Shown in pieces: positions 51,733 to 60,789 of a stretch of 64,000 nucleotides of DNA. The stretch spans positions 372,001-436,000 of the forward strand of contig CAVWQS010000009.1 of assembly GCA_963757155.1 (NCBI GenBank). Direction: 5' to 3'. The DNA comes from DASXQK01 sp963757155. Lineage in GTDB: Bacteria > Pseudomonadota > Alphaproteobacteria > Dongiales > Dongiaceae. Below the pieces are notes generated by a model, which did not search any database, was not told where the DNA came from, and saw nothing but the letters and a program-made list of their open reading frames with translations. Both the position numbers and the translations under genes were made by a program. The first letter of the stretch is position 1; every line of letters starts with the position of its first letter.

Positions 51733-52084
51733 CCCAGACACTTTCGCGTCTTCGCTCCAGGAGGGCAACTGCCGTCACTGATGCACCGCGACTGGTCACC
51801 CGCAGGCTGATCTCGGTTGCTCAAAATGGAAATGGATGATCTCGCAGCGCATAGCTTGACGCATTCCGAGCACGACTCGATCCGCACACGTCCATCATCG
51901 CGATATGGCTGAGAAGACCGGGAGCGGATGCGCATTGCATCGCGGCGTTCGGCGAGCCAGCACGACAAGCAAAAGGGCTGGAATCTCAGTCGCCGTGCGC
52001 TGGCGTTTTCGTGCACGACTAGTGTGGACGAGCCCTGATGCGCGTACTTGTGTAAATCATTGATATATAACAGATTTCAAGATT
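51733..52084. other. Intergenic stretch with no recognised feature
   Basis: This 352-base gap between the D-aminopeptidase start and the tRNA holds no frame with family features and no clear hairpin. An A/T-rich patch at about 52050-52080 lies just after the tRNA 3' end on the minus strand and could contain the promoter of the D-aminopeptidase gene or the tRNA termination region. Confidence 0.6.
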
Positions 52085-52158
52085 TGGCTGGGGCGCCAGG
52101 ATTCGAACCTGGGATCACGGGACCAAAACCCGTTGCCTTACCGCTTGGCCACGCCCCA
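52085..52158 (-). tRNA. tRNA-Gln (anticodon TTG)
   Basis: On the minus strand a 74-base cloverleaf: acceptor TGGGGCG pairs with CGCCCCA, discriminator G, and CCA is encoded. The anticodon stem GGG/CCC encloses TTTTGGT, with TTG in the anticodon position, reading CAA. The T arm has GGTTCGAATCC. It stands alone between the D-aminopeptidase and ROK regulator genes. No attachment-site duplication or integrase is seen nearby. Confidence 0.95.
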
Positions 52159-52277
52159 ATACCGGCCCTTCGAGGGGCCGCAACTTAGGCCGAAAGCAGG
52201 GCCGAGTTCAACGGGCGCGGGAGGCGGCGGCAGTCGCCGATCCTGATCGGGCGGCGATTTCGATTATAGTGGGTTGG

Positions 52278-53468
52278 ATGGCCGATCCGAAGACTCCCCC
52301 CCTCACCGAAAGCTCGCGTGCCGTCTTGCGCCTGCTGGCCGCGCAAGGACCGATCACGCGCCCGAAGCTGGGCGCCATTCTCGAGCTGTCGAAGCCGACC
52401 ATGTCGGCAGCGGTATCGGAGCTGAGCAAGGCGGGGCTGGTCACCTCTTTCGGCTCCCACAAGGGCGCCACGGGCCGGACCGCCAAGATCTACGGTCTGG
52501 GGCCGACGGCGGGATATGTCATCGGCATCGATGTGGGCGAGGCGCAGGTCCGCGCCGTGGCGCATTCCCTGGACGACAGTCCCCTGGCGGCGATCGAGGA
52601 ACGCATTCCCAAGCGGAGCAAGGCGACGGTCGATGAGATCGGGGAGACGATCGATTCCGTCGCTCGGGCGACGATGCTGGCGGTCGGCGAAAAATATAAG
52701 GTTCTTCGCAGCGTCGCGGTCGCCGTCCCGCGCATCGTGTCGACGCATCGGCTGGGGCGCAGCAAGCGCAAGGGGCCCGAGGCGGTGCTGCGCCAATTGC
52801 GGCGCCGGCTCGCAGCGCCGATCATCCTGGAGAACAACGTCAATTGCGCCGCCCTCGGCGAGATGCATTACGGCGCCGCCAAGCACCGCGCGGCCTTCTC
52901 CTATCTCCAGGTCGGCGTGCGCATCGGCCTCGGCATCGTGGTCGGCGGCAAGCTGCTGCGCGGCGCGAACGGGGCTGCCGGGGAGATTGGCCGGCTTCCC
53001 TTCCCCTGGTCGGCGACGGAGACGCCCAGCCGCGAGGGGCTGGAGCATTACCTGGGATCGGCGGCGCTCATCGAGCGTTGCGCCCGGGATTGGCCGGAGA
53101 CCGAAGGTCCGCCACCCTCCTCCGCCAAGGAGCTCTTCGCCTGGGCCGAGGACGGCTCGGCGCCGGCGCTCGCCTGGGTCAACCGCCATGCGCAGGATAT
53201 CGGCCGCCTCGTCGCTGCCTGTGTCGGCATGCTCGATCCCGGGCTGATCGTGCTGGGCGGCGGTGTCGGCCAGAACCCGCTCGTGGTGCAGGAGGTCCAG
53301 CGCGTGATGAAGGAGCTGACCTGGTCGACGGAGATCGCCGTCAGCTCTCTGGGGACGAACGGCACCGCTTTGGGGGCCATGCGGCTGGCGGCGGATTACG
53401 GCCTCGCTCTGATCCTCGGCGAAGACGGCCATCCCGCCGTCGTCCTGCCGACCTTCGCCGCACCCTAG
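52278..53468 (+). CDS. ROK-family transcriptional regulator (NagC/XylR type)
   Basis: About 396 residues. The N-terminal helix-turn-helix is LLAAQGPITRPKLGAILELSKPTMSAAVSELSKAGLV. The ROK sugar-kinase-like domain follows: YVIGIDVGEAQVRAVAHSL, ILENNVNCAALGEMHYGAAKHRAAFSYLQVGVRIGLGIVVGGKLLRGANGAAGEIG; the usual zinc-cysteine motif (CxCGxxGC) is missing, as in some regulators. ATG 52278 is chosen; a GTG at 52269 is in frame. It is convergent with the SIS gene and probably represses the kinase/SIS genes and sugar importer; a matching dyad lies at 55504-55526. Confidence 0.9.
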   Translation: MADPKTPPLTESSRAVLRLLAAQGPITRPKLGAILELSKPTMSAAVSELSKAGLVTSFGSHKGATGRTAKIYGLGPTAGYVIGIDVGEAQVRAVAHSLDDSPLAAIEERIPKRSKATVDEIGETIDSVARATMLAVGEKYKVLRSVAVAVPRIVSTHRLGRSKRKGPEAVLRQLRRRLAAPIILENNVNCAALGEMHYGAAKHRAAFSYLQVGVRIGLGIVVGGKLLRGANGAAGEIGRLPFPWSATETPSREGLEHYLGSAALIERCARDWPETEGPPPSSAKELFAWAEDGSAPALAWVNRHAQDIGRLVAACVGMLDPGLIVLGGGVGQNPLVVQEVQRVMKELTWSTEIAVSSLGTNGTALGAMRLAADYGLALILGEDGHPAVVLPTFAAP

Positions 53469-53493
53469 GGCCTGATCTTGCTGGCCCGCCTGG

Positions 53494-54537
53494 CTAGACC
53501 TCGGTCGGCGACCAGGGCTTCAGCTTCGTATCCGTCTGGCGGTAGCGGAAGGTTATGTTGGTCAAACCTGCCGCATCCTGCATCTCGGCGACGATGAGCT
53601 GCGCGGCGGCGATCTCCAGGATGGCATCGGCGATCGCATTGCCGAAGCTCGGCACCGCGATCACCGTCAGTCTGTCGCCGGGGGAAACGTCGGTGCGGCT
53701 GGTGATCAGCACCGAGGGGCAGCCGAAGGCCGCGACATCCCTGGCGATCTGCACTTCCCGGCCGGTGCCGAAGGCGATGAGGCCCGTCTTGGCATCCTGG
53801 GATTCCATCGGCCCATGGAGATAATTGAGGGTATCCCAGCCGGCGGCGGGCACCCGGACCGCCTCGCGGATGAGCATCGCGGCCTCGCCCGCGGTCGCAA
53901 AGCCCGCACCCGCACCGACCAGATCGATGGACGACCGTCCCGCGAGCAGCGCCGCCGCCTGCTTGGCGAGGCCGGCGGTGGCGCTGAGGGTTTCAGCGAC
54001 GGCGACGGGCAGGCGGGCCCAATCCGCCGAGGGCGCGCCGCCCAGAATTCGATCGGTGAGCAGCCCGATTGCCAGCAGCATGCCGGTGTAGCCGGTGGAG
54101 CTGGCGCCATTGTCCGCGCCCGAGTTGGTGGCGATGACCGCATCCGTGACCTTGGCCAGCGGATTGTCGCTGCCCCGGCAGATCGCGATGCGCGGCAGCT
54201 TGGGCCGCAACCGCATCACCTCGGCGATCTCGCGGCTCTGGCCCGATGCCGACAAGGCAACGAAGGCCTCCGCCGCTGAATCGACGGCGTCGTAGAGATC
54301 CGTCGAGCAATAGGCAGAGGCCCGAGTCCCCCGGGCGCGCAGGAAGACGGCGGCAGCGAGCGCCGCCTGGTAGCTGGCGCCGATGCCGGCAAAGCCGATC
54401 GCCTTGCCGCGAAAGCCGCCGAGGTCGAGGGCGTCCAGCGCCTTGGTCACCGACCGCAAGACCTCTTCGAGGCTTTCCGGCTGCCGGGCGACGGCGTCGC
54501 GATAGCCTATCCGCTGCATGGCGATCTTCGTAGTCAT
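53494..54537 (-). CDS. SIS-domain protein (glucosamine-6-phosphate isomerising/deaminating type)
   Basis: 347 residues with two sugar-isomerase domains, like the isomerase half of glucosamine-fructose-6-phosphate aminotransferase without its glutaminase domain: GFAGIGASYQAALAAAVFLRARG, ALSASGQSREIAEVMRL, VIATNSGADNGASSTGYTGMLLAI, IDLVGAGAGFATAGEAAMLIREAVRVPAAGWDTLNYLHGPMES. Such proteins act on amino-sugar or sugar phosphates (AgaS, FrlB, NagB-II like). It overlaps the sugar kinase gene by ATGA. Confidence 0.87.
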   Translation of the reverse strand: MTTKIAMQRIGYRDAVARQPESLEEVLRSVTKALDALDLGGFRGKAIGFAGIGASYQAALAAAVFLRARGTRASAYCSTDLYDAVDSAAEAFVALSASGQSREIAEVMRLRPKLPRIAICRGSDNPLAKVTDAVIATNSGADNGASSTGYTGMLLAIGLLTDRILGGAPSADWARLPVAVAETLSATAGLAKQAAALLAGRSSIDLVGAGAGFATAGEAAMLIREAVRVPAAGWDTLNYLHGPMESQDAKTGLIAFGTGREVQIARDVAAFGCPSVLITSRTDVSPGDRLTVIAVPSFGNAIADAILEIAAAQLIVAEMQDAAGLTNITFRYRQTDTKLKPWSPTEV

Positions 54538-55472
54538 CTGCTGTCACCTGCTTTGAGAGTCGCACCCGCCGGCATGACGCGTTCGGCCAGGGCGAGGGCG
54601 CCCATGACCGGGGGCTCGCGCAGCAGTACCACGGCACTCTTGGGCGAGACCTTCTTCATCGCCGCCGCGAAGGCCGCCATCAGCCGGGGCTGCTCGACGA
54701 TGACGCCGCCGCCCGCCACCACGCTCGCCGCATCGGCCCCGCGCTTGACGATGACGCCCACCAGCGCCGCCAGCGCAGCACCACCCTCGATGATGACGCC
54801 TTGCGCCAGGCGCGAACCCGCATCGGCGGCCGCGAAGACGGCATTGGCGTAACGCCCCCAAATGACCGCGCTGCGGGTATCGTTGAGCAGGCGGCCCAGC
54901 ATGGTGGGATCGTCCGTCCCCAGCTCGGCCATCAGGGCATCGGTCAGGGGATCGGCGCCGTCGCCGGCGTCGATGGCACCGCGGATGGCTTTGGCGGCGT
55001 CGCGCACCAATGCGGGCGCGCTGCCCTCGTCGCCGAGGATCCAGCCCCAACCGCCGGCTGCCAGCATGCGGCCATCGGGCGCGCGGGCGACGGCGATCGA
55101 GCCGGTGCCTGCAACCACGCTGATGCCGCCGAAATAACCGGCGGCGGGGCCCATCAGCTCGGCATCGTTGACGACCTGCACCTTGCCTGGCAGGCGGCGC
55201 GCGAGGCTCGCCTGGAACTGCCGGCACTGCTCGTCGGTATCGCAGCCATGGGCCCCGACCACCAGGGCGCCAAGGCCGCCGGCGTCGAGGCCTTCATCGC
55301 TGCAGAGTGCCTTGACCAGGCCGGCGAGCGCCTTCCCATCCGTCTCGACCTCGCGGATTCGCCAGGAATCCGTCGGCAGGGTCCGGTCGGCGACGGGCTT
55401 GCCGCCGCGGGCCAGCATGATCCGGGTCTTGGTGCCGCCGATGTCGATGCCTGCGATGAAGCTCTCTGTCAC
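54534..55472 (-). CDS. BadF/BadG-family ATPase, probable N-acetylglucosamine-type kinase
   Basis: ASKHA-fold kinase, 312 residues: FIAGIDIGGTKTRIMLARGG (phosphate loop 1), VVGAHGCDTDEQC, VQVVNDAELMGPAAG (catalytic Asp), GISVVAGTGSIAVARAPDGRMLAAGGWGWILGDEGSAPALV, VVAGGGVIVEQPRLM. It probably phosphorylates an imported amino sugar for the SIS protein encoded downstream. It is divergent from the sugar importer operon, so kinase, isomerase and transport appear to be controlled together. Confidence 0.87.
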   Translation of the reverse strand: MTESFIAGIDIGGTKTRIMLARGGKPVADRTLPTDSWRIREVETDGKALAGLVKALCSDEGLDAGGLGALVVGAHGCDTDEQCRQFQASLARRLPGKVQVVNDAELMGPAAGYFGGISVVAGTGSIAVARAPDGRMLAAGGWGWILGDEGSAPALVRDAAKAIRGAIDAGDGADPLTDALMAELGTDDPTMLGRLLNDTRSAVIWGRYANAVFAAADAGSRLAQGVIIEGGAALAALVGVIVKRGADAASVVAGGGVIVEQPRLMAAFAAAMKKVSPKSAVVLLREPPVMGALALAERVMPAGATLKAGDSR

Positions 55473-55503
55473 GGATCCGCCCCTGGTCCAACACTCGCCA
55501 ATT

Positions 55504-55526
55504 TAGTTAGGAAGATTTACGAACTA
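55504..55526. promoter_or_regulatory. Candidate ROK-regulator operator
   Basis: A 23-base imperfect palindrome (half-sites TAGTTAGGAAG and TTTACGAACTA around a central A, 8 of 11 pairs matching) lies in the divergent region between the sugar kinase (start 55472) and the sugar-binding protein (start 55602). Size and place fit a ROK repressor site. Confidence 0.5.
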
Positions 55527-55601
55527 TCTAGCCAAGGGGCAAGAACTATGATTTCCTCGGCATCGTCATAAGCGCCAACAGGTGCAAAAGGGAGGTCGGA
55601 A

Positions 55602-56852
55602 ATGAAGTTCAGGGGCATGGGACGGATCGCGCTGGCGGCGGCCGCCGTCTGGGGTTTGGCCACGAGCATGGCCCAGGCGACGGAGATATCCTTCTGGACC
55701 TGGCGCCAGGAAGACAAGGCGGCGTACAACGAGATGTTCGCCGACTTCACGAAGCTCAATCCCGATATCACCGTGAAGTTCGAATCCTTCCCGGACGAGA
55801 ACTATCCCACCATCGTCTCCACCGCACTTGCGGCGGGCCATGGCGGCGACGTGATTCACACCCATGCCTATGGCTGGCTGGTTCCCTTCGTCAAGGCGGG
55901 GTATTTCGTGCCGCTGGATCCCGCGACCGTTCCTTCGATCGCCAACATGCCGGCCGATGCGCTGATCGCGGGCAGCTACAACGGCGACGGCAAGCTCTAT
56001 TCCCTGCCCTTTGCCTCCCAGACCCTGGGGCTCTTCATCAACAAGGATGTCTTCGCCAAGGCAGGCCTTACCCCGCCGACGACCTGGGACGAGTTCATCA
56101 CCGTCAGCAAGGCGCTGAAGGACAAGGGGATCATCCCGCTCGCCAACGGCCTCGGCACCAGCTGGTTCAACGAGATGTTCGTCGCCATCTTCACCAATCC
56201 CTTCCTGGGGCCGGATTTCGTGAAGGATCTGACCACGGGCAAGACGACCTTCAAGGATCCGCGCTATGTCGCCGCCCTCGGCAAGCTGCTCGAGCTGCGG
56301 GACTACATGCCCCCGGGCTATGAGGGCGTCGATTACGACACCGCGGGTCAGCTCTTCCTCACGGGACGGGCGGCGATGCTGGCGGGCGGCAGCTTCGATA
56401 TCGCGACTTACCGGACGGCCAATCCGCAGATCAATATGGAATTCATCGCCCCGCCGGCCGCGAAGGCGGGCGATCCCCGCTATGTCACCAAGTTCTTCGA
56501 CGGTGGCTATGCCGTGAACGCCGCCTCGCCGAACAAGGAAGCCGCCTTGAAGCTGATCGACTACATGGGCACCAAGGCCTTCGGCGACAAACAAGCTTCC
56601 CTGCTCGGCAATATCTCGCCGATCAAGGGCGTGGAGATCAAAGACCCGATGCTCTCCGAGGTGGCGGCGCTGAACCAGTCTGCCATGCCGCATATCAATG
56701 TGGTCTACTTCCGGTTCCAGAAGCCGACGGGGTCGGAGCTGCTGCAGGGCGAGATCACCAAGATGATGGCCGGCAGCATCACCCCCGAGCAGCTGGCAAC
56801 CGACCTCACCAATGGCATCGCCAAATGGTACGTGCCGTTCCAGGGCAAGTGA
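55602..56852 (+). CDS. Sugar ABC transporter substrate-binding protein (family 1, UgpB/MalE-like)
   Basis: 416 residues with a Sec signal peptide (MGRIALAAAAVWGLATSMAQA). The mature start TEISFWTWRQEDKAAYNEMFADFTKLNPDITVKFESFPDENYPTIVSTALAAGHGGDVIHTHAYGWL is characteristic of sugar-binding proteins; QLFLTGRAAMLAGGSFDIATY and DGGYAVNAASPNKEAALKLIDYM follow. GGGAGG lies seven bases before the ATG. It leads a three-gene import operon; the kinase and SIS neighbours suggest an amino sugar. Confidence 0.92.
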   Translation: MKFRGMGRIALAAAAVWGLATSMAQATEISFWTWRQEDKAAYNEMFADFTKLNPDITVKFESFPDENYPTIVSTALAAGHGGDVIHTHAYGWLVPFVKAGYFVPLDPATVPSIANMPADALIAGSYNGDGKLYSLPFASQTLGLFINKDVFAKAGLTPPTTWDEFITVSKALKDKGIIPLANGLGTSWFNEMFVAIFTNPFLGPDFVKDLTTGKTTFKDPRYVAALGKLLELRDYMPPGYEGVDYDTAGQLFLTGRAAMLAGGSFDIATYRTANPQINMEFIAPPAAKAGDPRYVTKFFDGGYAVNAASPNKEAALKLIDYMGTKAFGDKQASLLGNISPIKGVEIKDPMLSEVAALNQSAMPHINVVYFRFQKPTGSELLQGEITKMMAGSITPEQLATDLTNGIAKWYVPFQGK

Positions 56853-56853
56853 C

Positions 56854-57789
56854 GTGACTCCCGATCGGCGCCGCGCGTGGATCCGTCTTCCGCGGCGCCG
56901 ATCGCTCTGGATCGCTTTTCTGCTGCTGCCGGCGGCCCTGATCCTGTCGGTCTTCGTCCTCTGGCCGCTGATCTCGGCGCTCCGCCTATCTTTCTATAGC
57001 TTCAACGGCCTGCGGCCGGCGGGGTTCATCGGCCTGGAGAATTTCCGCCAGGTGCTGATGGAGCATCCCTTCAGCGACTGGACCTATAACGCCTTCCTCC
57101 ACAACGTCATCGTCTTCTTCGCTCTTATGGTGTTCGAGAACGGCACGGCCTTTCTGCTGGCCTTCGCCTTGCTGAAGGCGCTGCCCGGACATCGGGTGCA
57201 TCAGGTGATCGTCTTCCTGCCGGTGGTCCTCTCGGCGGTGATCGTCGGCTTCCTCTGGAAGCTGTTCCTCCATCCGCTCTTCGGCCTCGTCAACCAGGCC
57301 CTCGCCCTTGTGGACATCCAGGGCCGCGCCTGGCTCGGCGACGAATCGACGGCGCTGGGCAGCATCGTCCTGGCGAATATCTGGCATTGGCTGGGCTTCC
57401 CCACATTGGTGCTCCTGGCGGGCATGCAGCGCATCAGCAAGGAGGTGCTGGAGGCCGCCCGGCTCGACGGCGCCGGGGATATGACGCTTCTGCGGAAGAT
57501 CATCTGGCCGCTGATCGCGCCCAGCGTCACGATCATCTGCATCCTGACCTTCATCGGCAGCTTCAACTGGTTCGAGCTGCCCTACATCATGGCCGGCCTT
57601 ACCGGCTCGCCGGGCGGATCTACCGACGTGCTCGGGCTCTATTTCTATCGCACCGCCTTCGGCAGCACGACGACCGGCATCCAGGATTTCGGCCAAGGAT
57701 CGGCGCTGGCGGTGCTGATGTTCGTCTTCATCGCCGGCGTCACCGCCGTGGCGCTCAGGTTCCTCAGGCGGCGCGAGATCCAGCTGTGA
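56854..57789 (+). CDS. Sugar ABC transporter permease (MalF/UgpA-like)
   Basis: 311 residues from GTG 56854, one base after the binding-protein stop. Six membrane segments, from LWIAFLLLPAALILSVFVLWPLI to SALAVLMFVFIAGVTAVALRFL. The EAA loop is EAARLDGAGDMTLLRKIIWPLI. It forms the channel with the next gene product. Confidence 0.92.
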   Translation: MTPDRRRAWIRLPRRRSLWIAFLLLPAALILSVFVLWPLISALRLSFYSFNGLRPAGFIGLENFRQVLMEHPFSDWTYNAFLHNVIVFFALMVFENGTAFLLAFALLKALPGHRVHQVIVFLPVVLSAVIVGFLWKLFLHPLFGLVNQALALVDIQGRAWLGDESTALGSIVLANIWHWLGFPTLVLLAGMQRISKEVLEAARLDGAGDMTLLRKIIWPLIAPSVTIICILTFIGSFNWFELPYIMAGLTGSPGGSTDVLGLYFYRTAFGSTTTGIQDFGQGSALAVLMFVFIAGVTAVALRFLRRREIQL

Positions 57790-58616
57790 AAAACTCCGGC
57801 CAGTTCCTGAAGAACGGTGCCATCCAGGGTGTGTTGCTGCTGAACGCCTTCATCATGGTCTACCCGCTTTTCGTCATGCTGATCTCGTCCTTCAAGACGA
57901 ATGCCGAGATCTTCACCTCGCCCTTCGCCTTGCCGCACAGCTTCTCCCTCGCCAATGCGGAGAAGGTCTGGACGGACACGAATTTCGTCCGCTATCTCGC
58001 GAATTCCATCGGCGTCACCGGCGCCTCGATCGTGCTGATCGTGGTCTTCAGCACCATGGCCGCCTATGCCATCGCCCGCTACGAGTTCCGGGGCAATGCG
58101 CTGATGCTCATGTTCTTCCTCAGCGGCATGACGGTGCCCCTGAAGCTCGCCATCATCCCGCTCTTCATCCAGCTCGACACGCTGCATCTCATCGACAGCT
58201 ATGCCGGCCTGGTGCTGGTCTATGTGGCGATGGGCATTCCCTCGGCCGTCTTCATCATGACGGGCTTCCTGCGCTCGCTGCCGCGCGAGCTGGAGGAGGC
58301 CCCGCGCATCGACGGCGCCAGTGAATTGCAGGTCATGATGCTGGTGATGCTGCCGCTGGCCCGCCCGGCCATGGTGATCGTGGCGATCCAGAATGCCGTG
58401 CCGATCTGGAACGACTTCTTCTTCCCTCTGATCCTGATCACTTCGGACAGTCTGAAGACCCTGCCCCAGGGGCTGACGGTCTTCATGGGCGAGTTCACCA
58501 CCAATTGGGGCGTGCTCTTCACCGGCCTGTCGCTGGCCGCCTTGCCCATCACCTTGGTCTATATCGCTTTGTCCCGGCATTTCATCGCCGGCATCACCCA
58601 GGGTGCGGTGAAGTAG
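57786..58616 (+). CDS. Sugar ABC transporter permease (MalG/UgpE-like)
   Basis: 276 residues from GTG 57786, overlapping the previous stop (GTGA). Membrane segments include IQGVLLLNAFIMVYPLFVMLI, SIVLIVVFSTMAAYAIA, LMLMFFLSGMTVPLKLAIIPLFI, YAGLVLVYVAMGIPSAVFIM; EAA loop EEAPRIDGASELQVMMLVMLPLA. No ATPase gene follows: the next gene is convergent, so the importer must use an ATPase encoded elsewhere, as MsmK-like shared ATPases do. Confidence 0.92.
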   Translation: MKNSGQFLKNGAIQGVLLLNAFIMVYPLFVMLISSFKTNAEIFTSPFALPHSFSLANAEKVWTDTNFVRYLANSIGVTGASIVLIVVFSTMAAYAIARYEFRGNALMLMFFLSGMTVPLKLAIIPLFIQLDTLHLIDSYAGLVLVYVAMGIPSAVFIMTGFLRSLPRELEEAPRIDGASELQVMMLVMLPLARPAMVIVAIQNAVPIWNDFFFPLILITSDSLKTLPQGLTVFMGEFTTNWGVLFTGLSLAALPITLVYIALSRHFIAGITQGAVK

Positions 58617-58621
58617 GGCCT

Positions 58622-59590
58622 CTAAGCCACCTCGCGGCGGTGGGCGACGAACCAGTCGTAGCTCTGCTTGAGGCCGCTCTCCAGGCTCGTGCTCGCCCGC
58701 CAGCCAAGTGCGGCCAGCCTCGAGACATCCATGAGCTTGCGCGGCGTGCCGTCGGGCTTGCTGCGGTCATAGACGAAATCGCCGCGATAGCCCACCACCC
58801 CGGCGATGGTCTCGGCCAGCTCGCGGATCGTCAGGTCGACGCCGGTGCCGATGTTGACATGGTCGCTGCCGTTGTAGTGCTTCAGCAGGAAGACAGAAGC
58901 GTCGGCCATGTCCTCGACATAGAGGAACTCGCGCTTGGGCGTGCCCGAGCCCCAGATCTCGACCTGCGAGGCGCCTTTCGCGCGGGCCTCGTCGATTTTG
59001 CGCATGAGGGCCGGGACGACATGGCTCGACGCCAAGTCGTAATTGTCGCCCGGACCATAGAGATTGGTCGGCATGGCCGAGATGAAATCCGCGCCATGCT
59101 GCTTGCGATAGGCCTGGCAGAGCTTGATGCCGGCGATCTTGGCGATGGCATACCACTCGTTGGTCGGCTCGAGCGGCCCGGTCAGAAGTGCATCTTCTTT
59201 CATCGGCTGCGGCGCCAATTTGGGATAGATGCAGGAGGAGCCGAGGAACAGCAGCTTGGCCACGCCCAGATCATGGGCGGCGTGTATCAGATTGGCTTCG
59301 ATGGCCAGATTGTCGTAGATGAAATCCGCGGGCCGGCTCGAATTGGCAAGGATGCCGCCCACGGTCGCCGCGGCGACGATGACGACGTCGGGGCGCTTGG
59401 CCTGCATCCAATCCTCGACCGGCTGCTGGCGCCGGAGATCGACCTGGCTGCGGCTCACCGTAAGGATTTCGCAGCCCTCGCCCGCCAAGCGCCGGACGAT
59501 GGCGCTGCCCACCATGCCGCGATGGCCGGCGACGAAGACCCGCCGCCCCTGCAATGAAAAACTGTCAGCGGCTGTGTCGGCTGCGTTCAT
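58622..59590 (-). CDS. fcl: GDP-L-fucose synthase
   Basis: NADPH-dependent epimerase-reductase that makes GDP-L-fucose from GDP-4-keto-6-deoxymannose; 322 residues. FVAGHRGMVGSAIVRRL (dinucleotide motif), AATVGGILAN, LFLGSSCIYPKLAPQPMKEDALLTGPLEPTNEWYAIAKIAGIKLCQAYRKQHG (Ser, Tyr, Lys triad), FLYVEDMADA, VNIGTGVDLTIRELAETI. It overlaps the GDP-mannose dehydratase gene by 26 bases, so they are one operon serving fucose-containing surface polysaccharide. Confidence 0.95.
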   Translation of the reverse strand: MNAADTAADSFSLQGRRVFVAGHRGMVGSAIVRRLAGEGCEILTVSRSQVDLRRQQPVEDWMQAKRPDVVIVAAATVGGILANSSRPADFIYDNLAIEANLIHAAHDLGVAKLLFLGSSCIYPKLAPQPMKEDALLTGPLEPTNEWYAIAKIAGIKLCQAYRKQHGADFISAMPTNLYGPGDNYDLASSHVVPALMRKIDEARAKGASQVEIWGSGTPKREFLYVEDMADASVFLLKHYNGSDHVNIGTGVDLTIRELAETIAGVVGYRGDFVYDRSKPDGTPRKLMDVSRLAALGWRASTSLESGLKQSYDWFVAHRREVA

Positions 59591-60632
59591 GCTCCTCGCT
59601 CACAACCTGCAGATCGGATGCCACCATCTCGGACACCAGCTCGCGGAAACTCACCTTGTGCTTCCAGCCGAGCTTCGCCTTGGCCTTGGCCGGATCGCCA
59701 TGAAGATAATCCACTTCCGTCGGACGGAAATAGCGCGGATCGATGGAGACCAGCACCTGGCCGGTCTTGGCGTCCACCCCATGCTCCTGCGTACCCGCAC
59801 CCTGCCAGGCGATCTGCCGGCCGGTCTCGGCAAAGGCCAGCTCGACGAACTCGCGCACCGTATGCGTCTCACCGGTGGCGATGACATAATCGTCGGGCTT
59901 GTCCTGCTGCATCATCAGCCACATCGCCTCGACATAGTCGCGCGCATGGCCCCAATCGCGCTTGGAATCCAGATTGCCGAGATAGAGGCGGGATTGATAG
60001 CCATGATGGATCGAGGCGACCGCCCGGCTGATCTTGCGGGTGACGAAAGTCTCGCCCCTGGTCGGGCTCTCATGGTTGAAGAGGATGCCGTTCGAGGCAT
60101 GCAGGCCATAGGCCTCGCGGTAGTTCACCGTGATCCAATAGCCGTAGAGCTTGGCCGCCGCATAGGGGCTGCGGGGCTGAAAGGGGGTCACCTCGTTCTG
60201 GGGCGGCTTGGCATTGCCGTAGAGCTCGGAGGTCGAGGCCTGATAGAAGCGGGTCGAGCGCTCGAGCTTCAGGATCCGGATCGCCTCCAGCAGCCGCAGC
60301 GTGCCCAGGGCATCGGCATTGGCCGTGTATTCCGGCGTCTCGAAGCTCACCGCCACATGGCTCTGGGCCGCGAGATTGTAGATCTCGGTGGGCTGGGTCT
60401 CCTGCACCAGGCGGATCAGATTGGTCGCATCGGTCAGGTCCCCATGATGCAGGAAGAAGCGCACTCCGCTCTCATGGCTGTCGACATAGAGGTGGTCGAC
60501 GCGGCCCGTGTTGAAGGAGGAGGACCGGCGCTTGACGCCATGGACGACATAGCCTTTGGAAATCAACAGGGCGGCCAGATAGGCGCCGTCCTGCCCGGTG
60601 ACGCCGGTGATGAGTGCGACTTTGTCCGCCAT
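59565..60632 (-). CDS. gmd: GDP-mannose 4,6-dehydratase
   Basis: 355 residues, normal length. ALITGVTGQDGAYLAALLISKGYVVHGVKRRSSSFNTGRVDHLY, the HHGDLTDATNLIRL strand, YNLAAQSHVAVSFETPEYTANADALGTLRLLEAI, YQASTSELYG with active-site Thr/Ser, RSPYAAAKLYGYW (Tyr and Lys), GNLDSKRDWGHARDYVEAMWLMM. It produces GDP-4-keto-6-deoxy-D-mannose for the Fcl enzyme encoded downstream. No glycosyltransferase or polymerase gene is adjacent, so the sugar is used by genes elsewhere. Confidence 0.96.
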   Translation of the reverse strand: MADKVALITGVTGQDGAYLAALLISKGYVVHGVKRRSSSFNTGRVDHLYVDSHESGVRFFLHHGDLTDATNLIRLVQETQPTEIYNLAAQSHVAVSFETPEYTANADALGTLRLLEAIRILKLERSTRFYQASTSELYGNAKPPQNEVTPFQPRSPYAAAKLYGYWITVNYREAYGLHASNGILFNHESPTRGETFVTRKISRAVASIHHGYQSRLYLGNLDSKRDWGHARDYVEAMWLMMQQDKPDDYVIATGETHTVREFVELAFAETGRQIAWQGAGTQEHGVDAKTGQVLVSIDPRYFRPTEVDYLHGDPAKAKAKLGWKHKVSFRELVSEMVASDLQVVSEEHERSRHSR

Positions 60633-60789
60633 GATTCGGCCGGTTCATCCTTTGCTGATACCTCCGAGGCGCCGCCAGCATGCCGCCGGCAGATCGGAAG
60701 GGCGACCCTATAGCTCATTTCCCCCGCGGGTGGAAGCAAGGCCTCCAAGTCCCTATACTGATCACAGAGTTCCAATATCGGGGGTGTTC

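Noticed and set aside
52085..52158. Integration site of a mobile element at the tRNA-Gln gene
   Set aside because: No integrase, no partial tRNA copy and no change in gene content is seen on either side.
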